A stretch of DNA of 64,000 bases from Grimontia sedimenti. GTDB taxonomy: Bacteria; Pseudomonadota; Gammaproteobacteria; Enterobacterales; Vibrionaceae. Made by a program: the position numbers and the translations under genes. Where the stretch lies: NCBI RefSeq assembly GCF_011045095.1, contig NZ_JAALDL010000009.1:1-64000 (forward strand), given 5' to 3'. The notes beneath the pieces are model-generated. The model made no database searches and was not told the origin of the DNA. It saw nothing but the letters and a program-made list of their open reading frames with translations. Position 1 is the stretch's first letter. Every line of letters starts with the position of its first letter. Positions 7,386 to 16,459 of this stretch are shown one piece after another.

Positions 7386-8733
7386 TTACCCCCATCACCA
7401 CCCTCTCTGCCAAACCTCGCTGTTCAATCTCACCCGCCAACGCTTCTTGCGCTTCTTTATCTCCATGAACGATTCTGATTTCTTTGGGCTTTGTGGGAAT
7501 GCCTTCGATAAATTGAAGCAACTCGTTTTTATCAGCATGGGCGGAATAACCTGACATGGTGTGTATGTGGGCGCTTACCTTGATGTTCTGATTTCCAATT
7601 TCGACCCTTTTTGCGCCTTTTTGGAGTTTACGGCCCAGGGTGCCTTTGGCTTGGTAGCCTGCGAGTATCACGTCGGTTCTGGCATCTGGCAGCAGGGCTT
7701 CGAGGTAATTCAGAATACGGCCGCCATTGCACATTCCGCTGGCGGCAACAACAATGGCAGGCTCTCCGGTTTGTTGCAGACGGTTAACAAGCGCTTGGTG
7801 GTCTCCATGTGAGTCGATGGTGACGCATTGCTCAAAGGCCAGAGGATGCCTGCCAGCTTCAAGTCTGGTTTTGGCTTCTTCTCCCCAAAGGGCTTTAAAT
7901 TCCCGGTAATGGTCGGTCACTTTGGCTGCCATTGGTGAATCTAAGATAATCGGTATTTTCGACCATTCCCGCCTTTCCAAGTCATTCAACTGCGTAGCGA
8001 TGATGGCTTCAATATCAAAAAGGAGTTCCTGAGTTCTTCCCACGCTGAATGCCGGGATCAAAATGACGCCACCATCTTCAAGTGATCGTTTGATGAGTGT
8101 TTTTAGCCTCTGCGCTCTGTGTTCTATCGACTCGTGCACACCATCGCCATAGGTACTTTCGATCACCAGCACATCCGCCCTTGCAGGCGGTTCAGGATCG
8201 GGAAGCAGCGGCGTATTGTTAGGGCCGAGATCGCCAGAAAAGACGATCACTTCTTTGGTGGGGAGTTTTACTTCAACATACGCTGAACCAAGGATATGAC
8301 CCGCAGGCTGAAAGCGAATATCGGCAACCACGCTGCGCTGATGACTCACAGTGTGCCAGGTATGGTAATTGACGGGAACAGTCAGGGATTCGATAAGTTT
8401 GAGGACGCGTTGGCGATCTTTTCTTTTGAGCCCAAGCTGAAGACGAAGCGCATCATCCAGCATCATGGGAACCAGCTTTGCGGTGGCTAGTGTGCAGTAA
8501 ATCGGGGCCTGAAAACCGGCTGCGAGAAGCCAAGGCAGACGACCGATATGGTCTATGTGAGCGTGGGTCAGGATCAACGTATCGATATCATGTACATCAA
8601 ATTCTATGTCTAACGGACATACTTCCTCGCCCTGAAACAACCCACAATCAATGAGGAGCTTTCCGTTTTCCGTAGTGAGTTGATGGCATGATCCGGTGAC
8701 ACCGGTTTTGGCGCCGTAGTGAGTGATGTGCAT
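7357..8733 (-). CDS. MBL-fold / beta-CASP metallohydrolase
   Basis: 458 aa metallo-beta-lactamase-fold protein of the RNA-processing (beta-CASP, CPSF/YSH1-like) branch. Visible motifs: THAHIDHIG (zinc ligands, about residues 56-62), a VFSGDLGP strand with the metal-bridging Asp, the beta-CASP region with SPMAAKVTDHY, the HTMSGYSAHAD His motif and RIVHGDKEA near the end. Family members include ribonucleases and exonucleases; substrate unknown here. It starts at ATG 8733. Its C-terminus is encoded by repeat DNA. It is not obviously part of sugar synthesis. Confidence 0.85.
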   Translation of the reverse strand: MHITHYGAKTGVTGSCHQLTTENGKLLIDCGLFQGEEVCPLDIEFDVHDIDTLILTHAHIDHIGRLPWLLAAGFQAPIYCTLATAKLVPMMLDDALRLQLGLKRKDRQRVLKLIESLTVPVNYHTWHTVSHQRSVVADIRFQPAGHILGSAYVEVKLPTKEVIVFSGDLGPNNTPLLPDPEPPARADVLVIESTYGDGVHESIEHRAQRLKTLIKRSLEDGGVILIPAFSVGRTQELLFDIEAIIATQLNDLERREWSKIPIILDSPMAAKVTDHYREFKALWGEEAKTRLEAGRHPLAFEQCVTIDSHGDHQALVNRLQQTGEPAIVVAASGMCNGGRILNYLEALLPDARTDVILAGYQAKGTLGRKLQKGAKRVEIGNQNIKVSAHIHTMSGYSAHADKNELLQFIEGIPTKPKEIRIVHGDKEAQEALAGEIEQRGLAERVVMGVRAGPGKRRP

Positions 8734-8896
8734 GATTTATCTCTGCAATAAGCGGATTTAAACCAGTTTGCGCCATTATAGATTGGAGTAAAGTGAAGGG
8801 GATTGACTGCAGGGAGGAGTTGGTAATTTCGATTGAAATAGATCGGCAGTTTCAAAAGGGATTCGAGCAAACGGAAATATTCGGTAAGCGCAATGA

Positions 8897-8924
8897 TAAA
8901 GCGCTCCAATAGGGAGCGCTTCTA
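8897..8924 (-). terminator. Intrinsic terminator after the sugar transferase
   Basis: Leftward transcripts form AGCGCTCC-ctatt-GGAGCGCT followed by TTATC. It lies 13 bp past the stop of the initiating sugar transferase and ends the leftward epimerase/transferase unit. Confidence 0.75.
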
Positions 8925-8936
8925 TAGAGCATCTGA

Positions 8937-9488
8937 CTAGCTTTTTATCCTGTCTCCTGCACCGCCACCAGTTGCTGTTTGAACAATGTAAGTAAAGTAA
9001 AGTTTCACGGTCAGCGTTTGGATCATTTTTTGATCCCATTCTGCAAGCAACTTAGGGGTCGACATATCAATTTCATTTACCTGAGCCAAGCCTGTGATAC
9101 CGGGTAATACATCGAATACGCCTCTGGAGGCTCGCTCAGCGATAAGCTCTTCTTGGTTAAAAAGGCAAGGACGAGGACCCACCAAGCTCATTTCACCCTT
9201 CACTACGTTGATAAGCTGAGGCAATTCGTCCAGCTTTGTTTTCCTTAAGAATGCCCCTAGCTTGGTGACTGAAGAAGCGCTTGCTAGATGCGTCGCGACT
9301 GACACCGTGTCCGGGGCCATTGTGCGAAATTTAATCAAGGTAAAAGGCTTCTGTCCTTTGCCTACTCGCGTTTGACGAAATATAGGAGAACCAGTATCAA
9401 AGTAACCAATCACTGTCACGATAAGAAGCACAGGCCAAAGAAAAAGCAACCCCGTCAGGGCAAGGAAAAAGTCGAAGATTCTATACAT
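8937..9488 (-). CDS. Initiating sugar-1-phosphate transferase (small monotopic PGT)
   Basis: 183 aa bacterial sugar transferase (Pfam Bac_transf) of the short PglC-like type. N-terminal reentrant hydrophobic helix (FFLALTGLLFLWPVLLIVTVI), FRQTRVGKGQKPF, KFRTM and the catalytic KTKLDELPQLINVVKGEMSLVGPRP block, whose Asp-Glu dyad forms the covalent phosphosugar intermediate in this family. It would transfer a sugar phosphate from a UDP-sugar to undecaprenyl phosphate and start repeat-unit assembly on the inner membrane. The adjacent upstream epimerase/reductase likely supplies its substrate, as in wbpV-wbpL-type pairs (inference). Confidence 0.88.
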   Translation of the reverse strand: MYRIFDFFLALTGLLFLWPVLLIVTVIGYFDTGSPIFRQTRVGKGQKPFTLIKFRTMAPDTVSVATHLASASSVTKLGAFLRKTKLDELPQLINVVKGEMSLVGPRPCLFNQEELIAERASRGVFDVLPGITGLAQVNEIDMSTPKLLAEWDQKMIQTLTVKLYFTYIVQTATGGGAGDRIKS

Positions 9489-9509
9489 TATTAATTCTCA
9501 CAGTGTACT

Positions 9510-10457
9510 TTACTTAGCTGACAAATAGGCACGAACCGTATGTTGAATGCCTTGCTCAAAAGAGACGGGAGGCCTCCAAGCTAGCGTGTTTAGCGTTTCA
9601 GAAACATCCAGTTGGAGATTACCGCATAACCTATCTGCTAGATTAGATTTACGGCACAGCTTGGCTACCAATTCAATAAAGCCCTTAGGTATGGGCAGAA
9701 GCATGGCAGACTTGTCCATTTCCATGCCAATTTGACGCATCAAGCGTGTAGTGGAAACATCATCATTGTCCGATACAAGAAACGTTTTGTTTGCCGCAGC
9801 AGGATGCTCGCAACAAGTTAGGATGAGTGAAACAAGATTATCAATATAAACTAAGCTACGCTGATTATTTATCTTTCCAAAGGGAAGGGGGATGGGTTTG
9901 GACATCAGCGTCATCATCGCTTTGAAGTTTGCCTTAACATCAGGACCATAGACCAAAGGGGGACGGATAATCACCACTTCTAAGTCTGTCTCTTCCGCTA
10001 TTTGTCGTAGGCCCACTTCAGCCTCATACTTGCTCAATCCATAAGGATCGCTTGGCACCTTGCCCAATATGGGTAAGAAAGGCTGACCTGTATTTGTAAA
10101 CTCACCATTAACTTTTATTGAGCTGATGAAGATCAATCGTTTAACACCATGTAGGGCGGCTTGCTTGGCGAGATTGAGTGTGCCAGCAGTGTTTACTGAC
10201 CTATAACTGGCTAAGATTTCTTCCGGACTATTCGACTCAGTCATTTGATGAACACGTGCCGCACAGTGCACAACAACGTCAATATTATTCAAAGCAGATG
10301 ACCAATCTGTGCCTCCGTCGATTTGAGGAATGGTGATCGCCCCTTCCAATTCATTTTCGTTCCTCGACTGGAAACAGCATTCCCATCCTGACGATTTAGC
10401 GGATCCGACGACTTTACTGCCAACGAACCCGCCTCCCCCAGTCACTAAAATCTTCAC
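9510..10457 (-). CDS. NAD-dependent epimerase/reductase (WbpV-like)
   Basis: 315 aa extended short-chain dehydrogenase. Glycine motif GGGGFVGSKV at the N-terminus, conserved DVVHCAARVHQM, and the YGLSKYEAE catalytic YxxxK. The HCAARVHQM...FISSIKVNGE signature is typical of the polysaccharide reductase/epimerase group that includes WbpV-type UDP-QuiNAc ketoreductases and UDP-GlcNAc 4-epimerase-like proteins. With the CapD/WbpM-type 4,6-dehydratase at 13.3-15.2 kb it could make UDP-QuiNAc or UDP-FucNAc, then used by the transferase 21 bp downstream. Exact product not determined from sequence. Confidence 0.8.
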   Translation of the reverse strand: MKILVTGGGGFVGSKVVGSAKSSGWECCFQSRNENELEGAITIPQIDGGTDWSSALNNIDVVVHCAARVHQMTESNSPEEILASYRSVNTAGTLNLAKQAALHGVKRLIFISSIKVNGEFTNTGQPFLPILGKVPSDPYGLSKYEAEVGLRQIAEETDLEVVIIRPPLVYGPDVKANFKAMMTLMSKPIPLPFGKINNQRSLVYIDNLVSLILTCCEHPAAANKTFLVSDNDDVSTTRLMRQIGMEMDKSAMLLPIPKGFIELVAKLCRKSNLADRLCGNLQLDVSETLNTLAWRPPVSFEQGIQHTVRAYLSAK

Positions 10458-10722
10458 TATGCATACACTCTAAACAACAAATGGCTAATACTAACATGAC
10501 CTAGTAGCGAGTCATATTAAACATCCTTACAACCTATGCCCCCTGCAGTAGTCGTCACTTCGACTTAGCTCTTTCCGAACCTAAAACATTTAACAAATGT
10601 ATGTGCTTAGGGGGTATATTTTGGTATTAAGGCGTAGTAATTTCGATATTTCAGAGAGAGTTCAGCTTTTTAAAATGCTAAGATCCCTCATCATCATTGG
10701 GACAGAATAACTAGGTAAGAAA
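10458..10722. promoter_or_regulatory. Divergent intergenic promoter region
   Basis: 265 bp between the leftward epimerase and rightward wecB. It must hold promoters for both, because the neighbouring units point away from it. wecB has AGGTAAG as ribosome-binding sequence. A/T-rich hexamers are present (for example TTAAAATGCTAAGAT near 10670-10685), but I cannot assign exact -35/-10 pairs. No ops core is visible. Confidence 0.5.
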
Positions 10723-11843
10723 ATGAACAAAAAACGCGTGCTGACCGTTTTTGGCACCCGACCAGAGGCTATAAAGATGTCACCTCTCGTCCATGCTTTA
10801 GATGCAGATGAACGATTCGATGCCAAAGTCTGTGTTACAGCTCAACACCGCGAAATGCTCGACCAAGTTCTTGATTTGTTTGATATCAAACCTGATTATG
10901 ATCTAAATCTAATGCGCTCGGGGCAAACTCTAAACGATGTAACCGCATCAATCCTCATTGAACTGAAACCTGTCCTTCAATCATTTAAACCCGATGTGGT
11001 ACTCGTGCATGGCGATACTGCAACAACATTTGCCGCAAGCTTAGCAGCATATTATGAGCAAATTTCTGTAGGCCATATCGAAGCAGGACTCCGCACTGGT
11101 GATATATATTCACCATGGCCAGAAGAGGCTAACAGGAAACTAACCGGCGCTTTGACTTCATTTCACTTTGCTCCTACCAGCGCATCAAAGCAAAACCTTG
11201 TTGCAGAAGGCTACAATGATGCCACCATTCATGTGACCGGTAATACTGTGATTGATGCCCTTTTGTGGGTCAAAAGTAAAGTCACCGAGAGTGAGACACT
11301 GAGAGCTAGGCTCAATGAGGACTTCCCATTTTAGATAATCATAAAAAAATGATACTCGTGACAGGCCATCGGAGAGAGAGTTTTGGTGGCGGGTTTGAGA
11401 GAATCTGTGAAGCCTTGGTAAAGGTTGCGGAGAGACATCCTGATGTTCAGATCGTTTATCCGGTTCATTTAAACCCTAATGTTAGAGAGCCGGTCAATCG
11501 AATCTTGAATGATATTGGAAATATATTTCTTATAGAGCCTCAACAGTACCTACCCTTTGTATACCTAATGAGTAAGGCTCATATTATATTGACCGACTCA
11601 GGAGGTATTCAGGAAGAAGCTCCTTCACTTGGCAAGCCCGTTTTAGTGATGAGAGATACAACTGAAAGACCAGAAGCATTGAAAGCTGGCACCGTCAAAC
11701 TCGTTGGAACTTCTGTGGAGAAAATCACTTTGCATATTGAAACACTTCTTACTGACCAAGATGAGTATGCAAAGATGGCCTTTGCCCATAATCCCTATGG
11801 GGATGGGCAAGCGTGTAAAAGAATACTGGATGTTTTAGCTTAA
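10723..11843 (+). pseudogene. wecB: UDP-GlcNAc 2-epimerase WecB, single-base frameshift
   Basis: Non-hydrolysing UDP-N-acetylglucosamine 2-epimerase. The first part (203 aa) starts [18 protein letters not shown] and contains [19 protein letters not shown] and [10 protein letters not shown]; the second (164 aa) contains [32 protein letters not shown] and HNPYGDGQA. The break is at the T4 run 11329-11332: one extra T gives [20 protein letters not shown], and the total becomes 373 aa, the normal length. So the gene is complete apart from one missing base. If the base is truly absent the cell cannot make UDP-ManNAc by this route. wecC follows 16 bp downstream. Confidence 0.9.
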
Positions 11844-11859
11844 ATTAATAAGGGTATTT

Positions 11860-13134
11860 ATGCCGTTTAATACGATATCTGTAATCGGGCTTGGCTATAT
11901 CGGCCTTCCTACTGCTGCTATGTTTGCATCTCGCAAAAAAAACGTTATTGGCGTAGACGTCAATCAACATGCAGTTAATACGATTAATAAGGGACAGATT
12001 CATATCGTAGAACCTGAACTTGATATGATTGTTCACGCTGCGGTGAGTGAGGGATACCTTAAAGCCGTAACTACACCAGAGCCTGCAGATGCATTTTTAA
12101 TCGCTGTTCCGACACCGTTTTTGCCCAATAGCAACTCAGGAGTGCCTGAACCTGACTTGTCTTACATTGAAGCTGCAGCGAAAGCTGTTGCGCCTGTCCT
12201 TAAAAAAGGGGATTTGGTAATCCTTGAGTCAACGTCGCCTGTCGGTGCTACAGAAAAAATGGCAAATTGGCTAAAAAGTTCAAGACCAGATCTGTCATTT
12301 CCTCAAGATTCCGGTGACTCGGCAGACGTCAATATTGCACATTGCCCTGAACGTGTTTTACCTGGTCAAGTTGTTCACGAACTCGTTACAAATGACCGTG
12401 TTATTGGTGGAATGTCAGCAAGATGCTCCGAAAAAGCTGTGTCACTGTACAAAACTTTTGTAGCGGGAGAGTGTGTAATAACAAACGCTAGAACAGCAGA
12501 GATGGCGAAACTAACAGAAAATAGTTCACGTGACGTCCAAATCGCTTTTGCGAATGAGTTATCCATCATATGCGATAAACTGAACATAGATGTTTGGGAG
12601 TTGATACAATTAGCAAATAGACACCCAAGAGTAAATATTTTACAGCCCGGCCCTGGAGTCGGCGGACACTGTATCGCTGTTGATCCATGGTTTATCGTTT
12701 CCAAAACACCAGAGGAAGCCAAGCTAATTCACACTGCTCGTAATGTGAATGACGGTAAACCTTCTTGGGTGTTGAGCAAAGTCAAATTAGCGATAGTAGA
12801 TTACCTTCAGCAAAATCCAGATAAAACTGTTAATGACGTGACTATTGCTTGTTATGGTCTAGCGTTTAAGCCTGATATAGATGACTTACGCGAAAGCCCT
12901 GCTTTACACATTTGCAAAGAATTGGCGAAGTTTCATGGTGGCAGCGTACTCGCTGTAGAACCAAATGTTAATATGCTTCCCGAACATTTAGCCCATATTG
13001 AATTGGTAGCTTTTGAGACTGCAGCACTGAAAGCAGACATACATCTTTTGCTAGTTGACCATCGAGAGTTTAAAGAAGAGACACCAAAACAAGGCATTGT
13101 CATTGATACTAAAGGTATCTGGCCGCAAAGTTAA
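11860..13134 (+). CDS. wecC: UDP-N-acetyl-D-mannosaminuronate dehydrogenase WecC
   Basis: 424 aa UDP-sugar dehydrogenase that oxidises UDP-ManNAc to UDP-ManNAcA with NAD+. N-terminal Rossmann motif ISVIGLGYIGLPTAAMF, central domain with LTENSSRDVQIAFANELS, catalytic cysteine in GPGVGGHCIAVDPWF (about residues 262-276), and C-terminal AYGLAFKPDIDDLRESPA-type domain (here CYGLAFKPDIDDLRESP). It forms a two-gene unit with wecB and points opposite to the main glycan operon. The uronic acid it makes could be a target of the AsnB-type amidotransferase at 18-20 kb. Confidence 0.93.
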   Translation: MPFNTISVIGLGYIGLPTAAMFASRKKNVIGVDVNQHAVNTINKGQIHIVEPELDMIVHAAVSEGYLKAVTTPEPADAFLIAVPTPFLPNSNSGVPEPDLSYIEAAAKAVAPVLKKGDLVILESTSPVGATEKMANWLKSSRPDLSFPQDSGDSADVNIAHCPERVLPGQVVHELVTNDRVIGGMSARCSEKAVSLYKTFVAGECVITNARTAEMAKLTENSSRDVQIAFANELSIICDKLNIDVWELIQLANRHPRVNILQPGPGVGGHCIAVDPWFIVSKTPEEAKLIHTARNVNDGKPSWVLSKVKLAIVDYLQQNPDKTVNDVTIACYGLAFKPDIDDLRESPALHICKELAKFHGGSVLAVEPNVNMLPEHLAHIELVAFETAALKADIHLLLVDHREFKEETPKQGIVIDTKGIWPQS

Positions 13135-13141
13135 AACATCT

Positions 13142-13191
13142 ATAGAAAGTAGCCCATAACTAGCTTTACCTAAGTTAGGGCTACTTTCTAT
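13142..13191. terminator. Strong bidirectional terminator between converging units
   Basis: Perfect 14-bp stem ATAGAAAGTAGCCC / GGGCTACTTTCTAT with a further inner TAACT-type pairing. It separates rightward wecBC from the leftward end of the RfaH-dependent operon, and can stop both. Confidence 0.85.
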
Positions 13192-13274
13192 CAGCGAGCA
13201 TCGATAAATCGCCTTCCTCGTGAAATTTCTGTTTAGACTTTAGTTCATCTCACTCGTCCAACCATAGTTAAAAG

Positions 13275-15233
13275 TCAATGCAAGCCTTTCGAATAAAGGC
13301 GTTGTTCTCTAAATTCTGACGTGCTTTCATTCCAAACAAGGTCGCTGATAATACTTTGATTCGGAGAAAAGTCAGTGGGTGCTTCGAGTAATATCTGTAC
13401 CAAAGCTTGTTGATCGAAGTTCTCACAGGCTTGTCTCAACCTTTCAATAATACTTTCGTAATCTGACTCTGGTAGAAACACTTCTTTGGCGGTCATTATT
13501 CTTTCGTGTGCCGTGGTTTGAACATTTGATCCGATCAACAGCTCTTCATAAAGTTTTTCACCTGGTCTCAAACCTGTATATTCGATACCGATTTCTCCAT
13601 GAGGATTTTGTTCAGACTTCAACTCCAGCCCGGACAGTCTGACTAAATTTTCGGCAAGGTCCGTAATTTTTACAGGCTCCCCCATATCCAAAACGAATAC
13701 ATCCCCCCCCTTCGCCATTGCACCAGCTTGTATTACTAGCTGAGCTGCTTCGGGAATTGTCATGAAATAACGGATAATATCAGGGTGTGTAACTGTAACA
13801 GGACCTCCTGCTCTTATCTGTTTCTTAAATAAGGGTATTACTGAGCCTGATGAACCTAGAACATTTCCAAACCGGACCATACTGAAGCAAGTATCACCGT
13901 TAACGCCATTAGCCTCTGAGAGAGCTTGTAAACACAGCTCGGCCATGCGTTTTGTTGCGCCCATTATATTGGTAGGTCTGACGGCCTTGTCTGTTGAAAT
14001 AAGTACAAAATCAGACACGCCTGACGCTAAAGCAGATTTCGCGGCATTGTAGGTGCCAAAAATATTATTCTGAACGCCTTCAATGACATTGTATTCAACC
14101 AAAGGAACATGTTTATATGCAGCAGCATGGTATACTGTCTGAACACCAAAAGTCTGCATACAAATCAAAAGTCTTTTGTAGGATTGTACACTACCAAGTA
14201 ACGGAACTATTTTAACGTCTATCTGCTGTTTTTTCAGTGTAGCTGTAAGCTCACGCTCTATCTTATAAAGTCCATACTCTGAAATTTCAAAAAGAAGTAG
14301 CGATTTGGGGTTTTGCTTGATTATCTGCCTGCAAAGCTCAGAACCAATAGAACCACCTGCTCCAGTCACCATTACAACTTTATTGTGGATTTTTGCCTGC
14401 ATGAGACCAAGCTGAGGTTCTACTGGGTCGCGGCCTAATAAATCTTCAATATCAACATCTTTCAATTCATCGATCTTTGCCCTTCCCTCTACAATGTCCT
14501 TCATATCCGGGACGGTCAAAACCTCAGCAGCTAAAGGCACAAGAAGATCGAGTATCTCTTTTCTCCTTGAATGCGAAGCGCTTGGCACAGCTAAAAGAAT
14601 TTGTTTTACCTCGTGACGCTCAACAAGGTGTTTAGCTCGACTTAGTGGACAAACATTAATGCCCATTATTACAGTACCAATTAACGTGCGATCCTGGTCG
14701 ACAAAACCAACAACTCTGTGAGAATCGGAGTTTCTGAGTGACAGGGCTAATTGACGGCCGGCAGAGCCTGCCCCATAAATTAATACGGGTTTCTTTCCTC
14801 TGCCACCTACTTGATAGACTAGCACCCTGACAATTAGACGAGAGCCACCACATAGTAAACATAAAAAAGCGCCGTAAATTATTGGCAATGACCTAGGTAT
14901 CGGAGCACTAAGATAAAATGCCAAAACAGCAACTGAAGCTGCTGAAATTAACGTACCAAAAGACACAACAGCTAGTGCATGAAAAGTTAGGTATCTTAAA
15001 ACAGCCCTATACAAGCCCAGTTTCATAAATCCGAAAATTGTTACTGCTATGACACCAACCAGTAAATAAGGTATCTTTGGTGAATTAATCTTTACAATAT
15101 CACCGATTCGTACCCAATATGCAGCGTAAAAAGAAATAAAGATAAATACAATATCAATCAAAACACTGATAAAGCGTTTCTTTATACGACTCAAATCAAA
15201 TATAGTATCGAGAAAATTCATAAGTTTAACCAT
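13275..15233 (-). CDS. WbpM/CapD-type membrane UDP-GlcNAc 4,6-dehydratase
   Basis: 652 aa large nucleoside-diphosphate sugar epimerase/dehydratase (WbpM, PglF, FlaA1-long group). About four N-terminal membrane segments (residues ~15-120), a CoA-binding-like Rossmann domain (VLIYGAGSAGRQLALSL, ~150), then the catalytic domain with MVTGAGGSIGSELCRQI and STDKAVRPTNIMGATKR, where Met replaces the usual catalytic Tyr as in this family. It makes the 4-keto-6-deoxy sugar used for QuiNAc/FucNAc-type or bacillosamine-type sugars. Last gene of the leftward operon, 48 bp after the GT4 gene. Confidence 0.9.
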   Translation of the reverse strand: MVKLMNFLDTIFDLSRIKKRFISVLIDIVFIFISFYAAYWVRIGDIVKINSPKIPYLLVGVIAVTIFGFMKLGLYRAVLRYLTFHALAVVSFGTLISAASVAVLAFYLSAPIPRSLPIIYGAFLCLLCGGSRLIVRVLVYQVGGRGKKPVLIYGAGSAGRQLALSLRNSDSHRVVGFVDQDRTLIGTVIMGINVCPLSRAKHLVERHEVKQILLAVPSASHSRRKEILDLLVPLAAEVLTVPDMKDIVEGRAKIDELKDVDIEDLLGRDPVEPQLGLMQAKIHNKVVMVTGAGGSIGSELCRQIIKQNPKSLLLFEISEYGLYKIERELTATLKKQQIDVKIVPLLGSVQSYKRLLICMQTFGVQTVYHAAAYKHVPLVEYNVIEGVQNNIFGTYNAAKSALASGVSDFVLISTDKAVRPTNIMGATKRMAELCLQALSEANGVNGDTCFSMVRFGNVLGSSGSVIPLFKKQIRAGGPVTVTHPDIIRYFMTIPEAAQLVIQAGAMAKGGDVFVLDMGEPVKITDLAENLVRLSGLELKSEQNPHGEIGIEYTGLRPGEKLYEELLIGSNVQTTAHERIMTAKEVFLPESDYESIIERLRQACENFDQQALVQILLEAPTDFSPNQSIISDLVWNESTSEFREQRLYSKGLH

Positions 15234-15280
15234 TAGGTTCTTAAAACTACATAGAACGAAAACGAGAACTAGCTGAAAAA

Positions 15281-16459
15281 CTAGGACTTAAAAGGAAGCT
15301 CTAAAATGGAAGCTGCCATTCGATTCATGATGTTTTCTCGCCTATATTTATGTTTAAATGAATGCCGGTCTGTGGCCACCCCAAGTTTGAGTGCGCGCAG
15401 AGCTTTCTCTGCTTGAGAAGCATTAGATGGCGGAAAAACAGCAGCATTTACCACTTCGCTTTGTATAAATTCGGCTGCGTAACCTCCAACACCTGCTAGC
15501 ATTGGTTTTCCGCTAGCTGCATACTCGAAAATCTTAGATGGGAGGACTTTTTTAAAAGCATCATAATCGTTTAAATGCAAAAATAAGACATCAGAATTTG
15601 AATAATATTCGATGAGCTTATCCCTTTTAACAGGAGGTAGAATAATCACATTTGAGTGCTCTTTAACTGAAGCTTCCAACAATGGCTTTCTTCCACCATC
15701 TCCCACAATAGTTATTCTATACTTATCACCGAGCCTTTTCGCAAGATCTGGGATAATAGTGTGAAGTCCCTGACCTTCTCCTATATTACCTGCGTATAGT
15801 ATCTCTATTGGTTTTTCACTGTGAATATCATACTGATCAAAATTATAAGAGCTCTGCAAAAACTCGTCGTCTATGCCATTGGTAAAGAACGTGTATTCTG
15901 CATTGGGATAAGATGAAAAATATTTTCTAAACCCCTCAGATACCAAATTAATATGAGATGCCGAAGAAAAAGTATACCTCTCAATTCTTTTTAAAATAGG
16001 AGAGATCAGAAGATTTATTGCCTTAGGAAAAACGTCATTTATGGTATCAATAAATAAGTCTCGGATATCTAAATATAGTGGAATTCTATACTTATTACTT
16101 ATCCTGGCACCTAGGAAGGCCGTAAATAAGCGTGAACTAGTTGAGAAGACAATATCATATCTGTTTTTCGAAACAATCTTCATCACTCTGTGGTAGAAAA
16201 CTAGAAATGCTTTTGCTTGGTCAATAAAACCGCTCTTATGGCTAGGTAACTCTATCCGATGAACTGTCAGTCTTTTATTGACTTCATGTAAACTGACTTG
16301 CTCATCTAGTTCAAAGGAGGCATATCTATTGGGGTAAGTTGTAATTAGCTCAATTTCCAGGTCTTCATTATCTATTAAAGATTCAACTAGAGCGGTGGTT
16401 CGAAAAGAACCGGCACATAAATCTGGACGGTAATAAAAGCTTAGTAAAAGTAGTTTCAT
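15281..16459 (-). CDS. Glycosyltransferase family 4 protein
   Basis: 392 aa GT-B fold glycosyltransferase. N-terminal SFYYRPDLCAGSFRTTALVESL acceptor-domain pattern; C-terminal nucleotide-sugar domain with EILYAGNIGEGQGLHTII, ITIVGDGGRK, VIILPPVKRDKLIEYYSNSDVLFLHL and the EYAASGKP..LAGVGG motif holding the ExxxxxxxE-like region. Such WcaI/WbuB-like enzymes extend the lipid-linked repeat unit in the cytoplasm. The stop overlaps the heparinase-like gene's start by one base in reverse order (TAATG), showing tight coupling. Donor and acceptor sugars cannot be told. Confidence 0.85.
   Translation of the reverse strand: MKLLLLSFYYRPDLCAGSFRTTALVESLIDNEDLEIELITTYPNRYASFELDEQVSLHEVNKRLTVHRIELPSHKSGFIDQAKAFLVFYHRVMKIVSKNRYDIVFSTSSRLFTAFLGARISNKYRIPLYLDIRDLFIDTINDVFPKAINLLISPILKRIERYTFSSASHINLVSEGFRKYFSSYPNAEYTFFTNGIDDEFLQSSYNFDQYDIHSEKPIEILYAGNIGEGQGLHTIIPDLAKRLGDKYRITIVGDGGRKPLLEASVKEHSNVIILPPVKRDKLIEYYSNSDVLFLHLNDYDAFKKVLPSKIFEYAASGKPMLAGVGGYAAEFIQSEVVNAAVFPPSNASQAEKALRALKLGVATDRHSFKHKYRRENIMNRMAASILELPFKS

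Noticed and set aside
11329-11349. Programmed frameshift in wecB
   Set aside because: The T4 run followed by TAG is not a recognised slippery heptamer and the homologues I know need no frameshift; a missing base is simpler.
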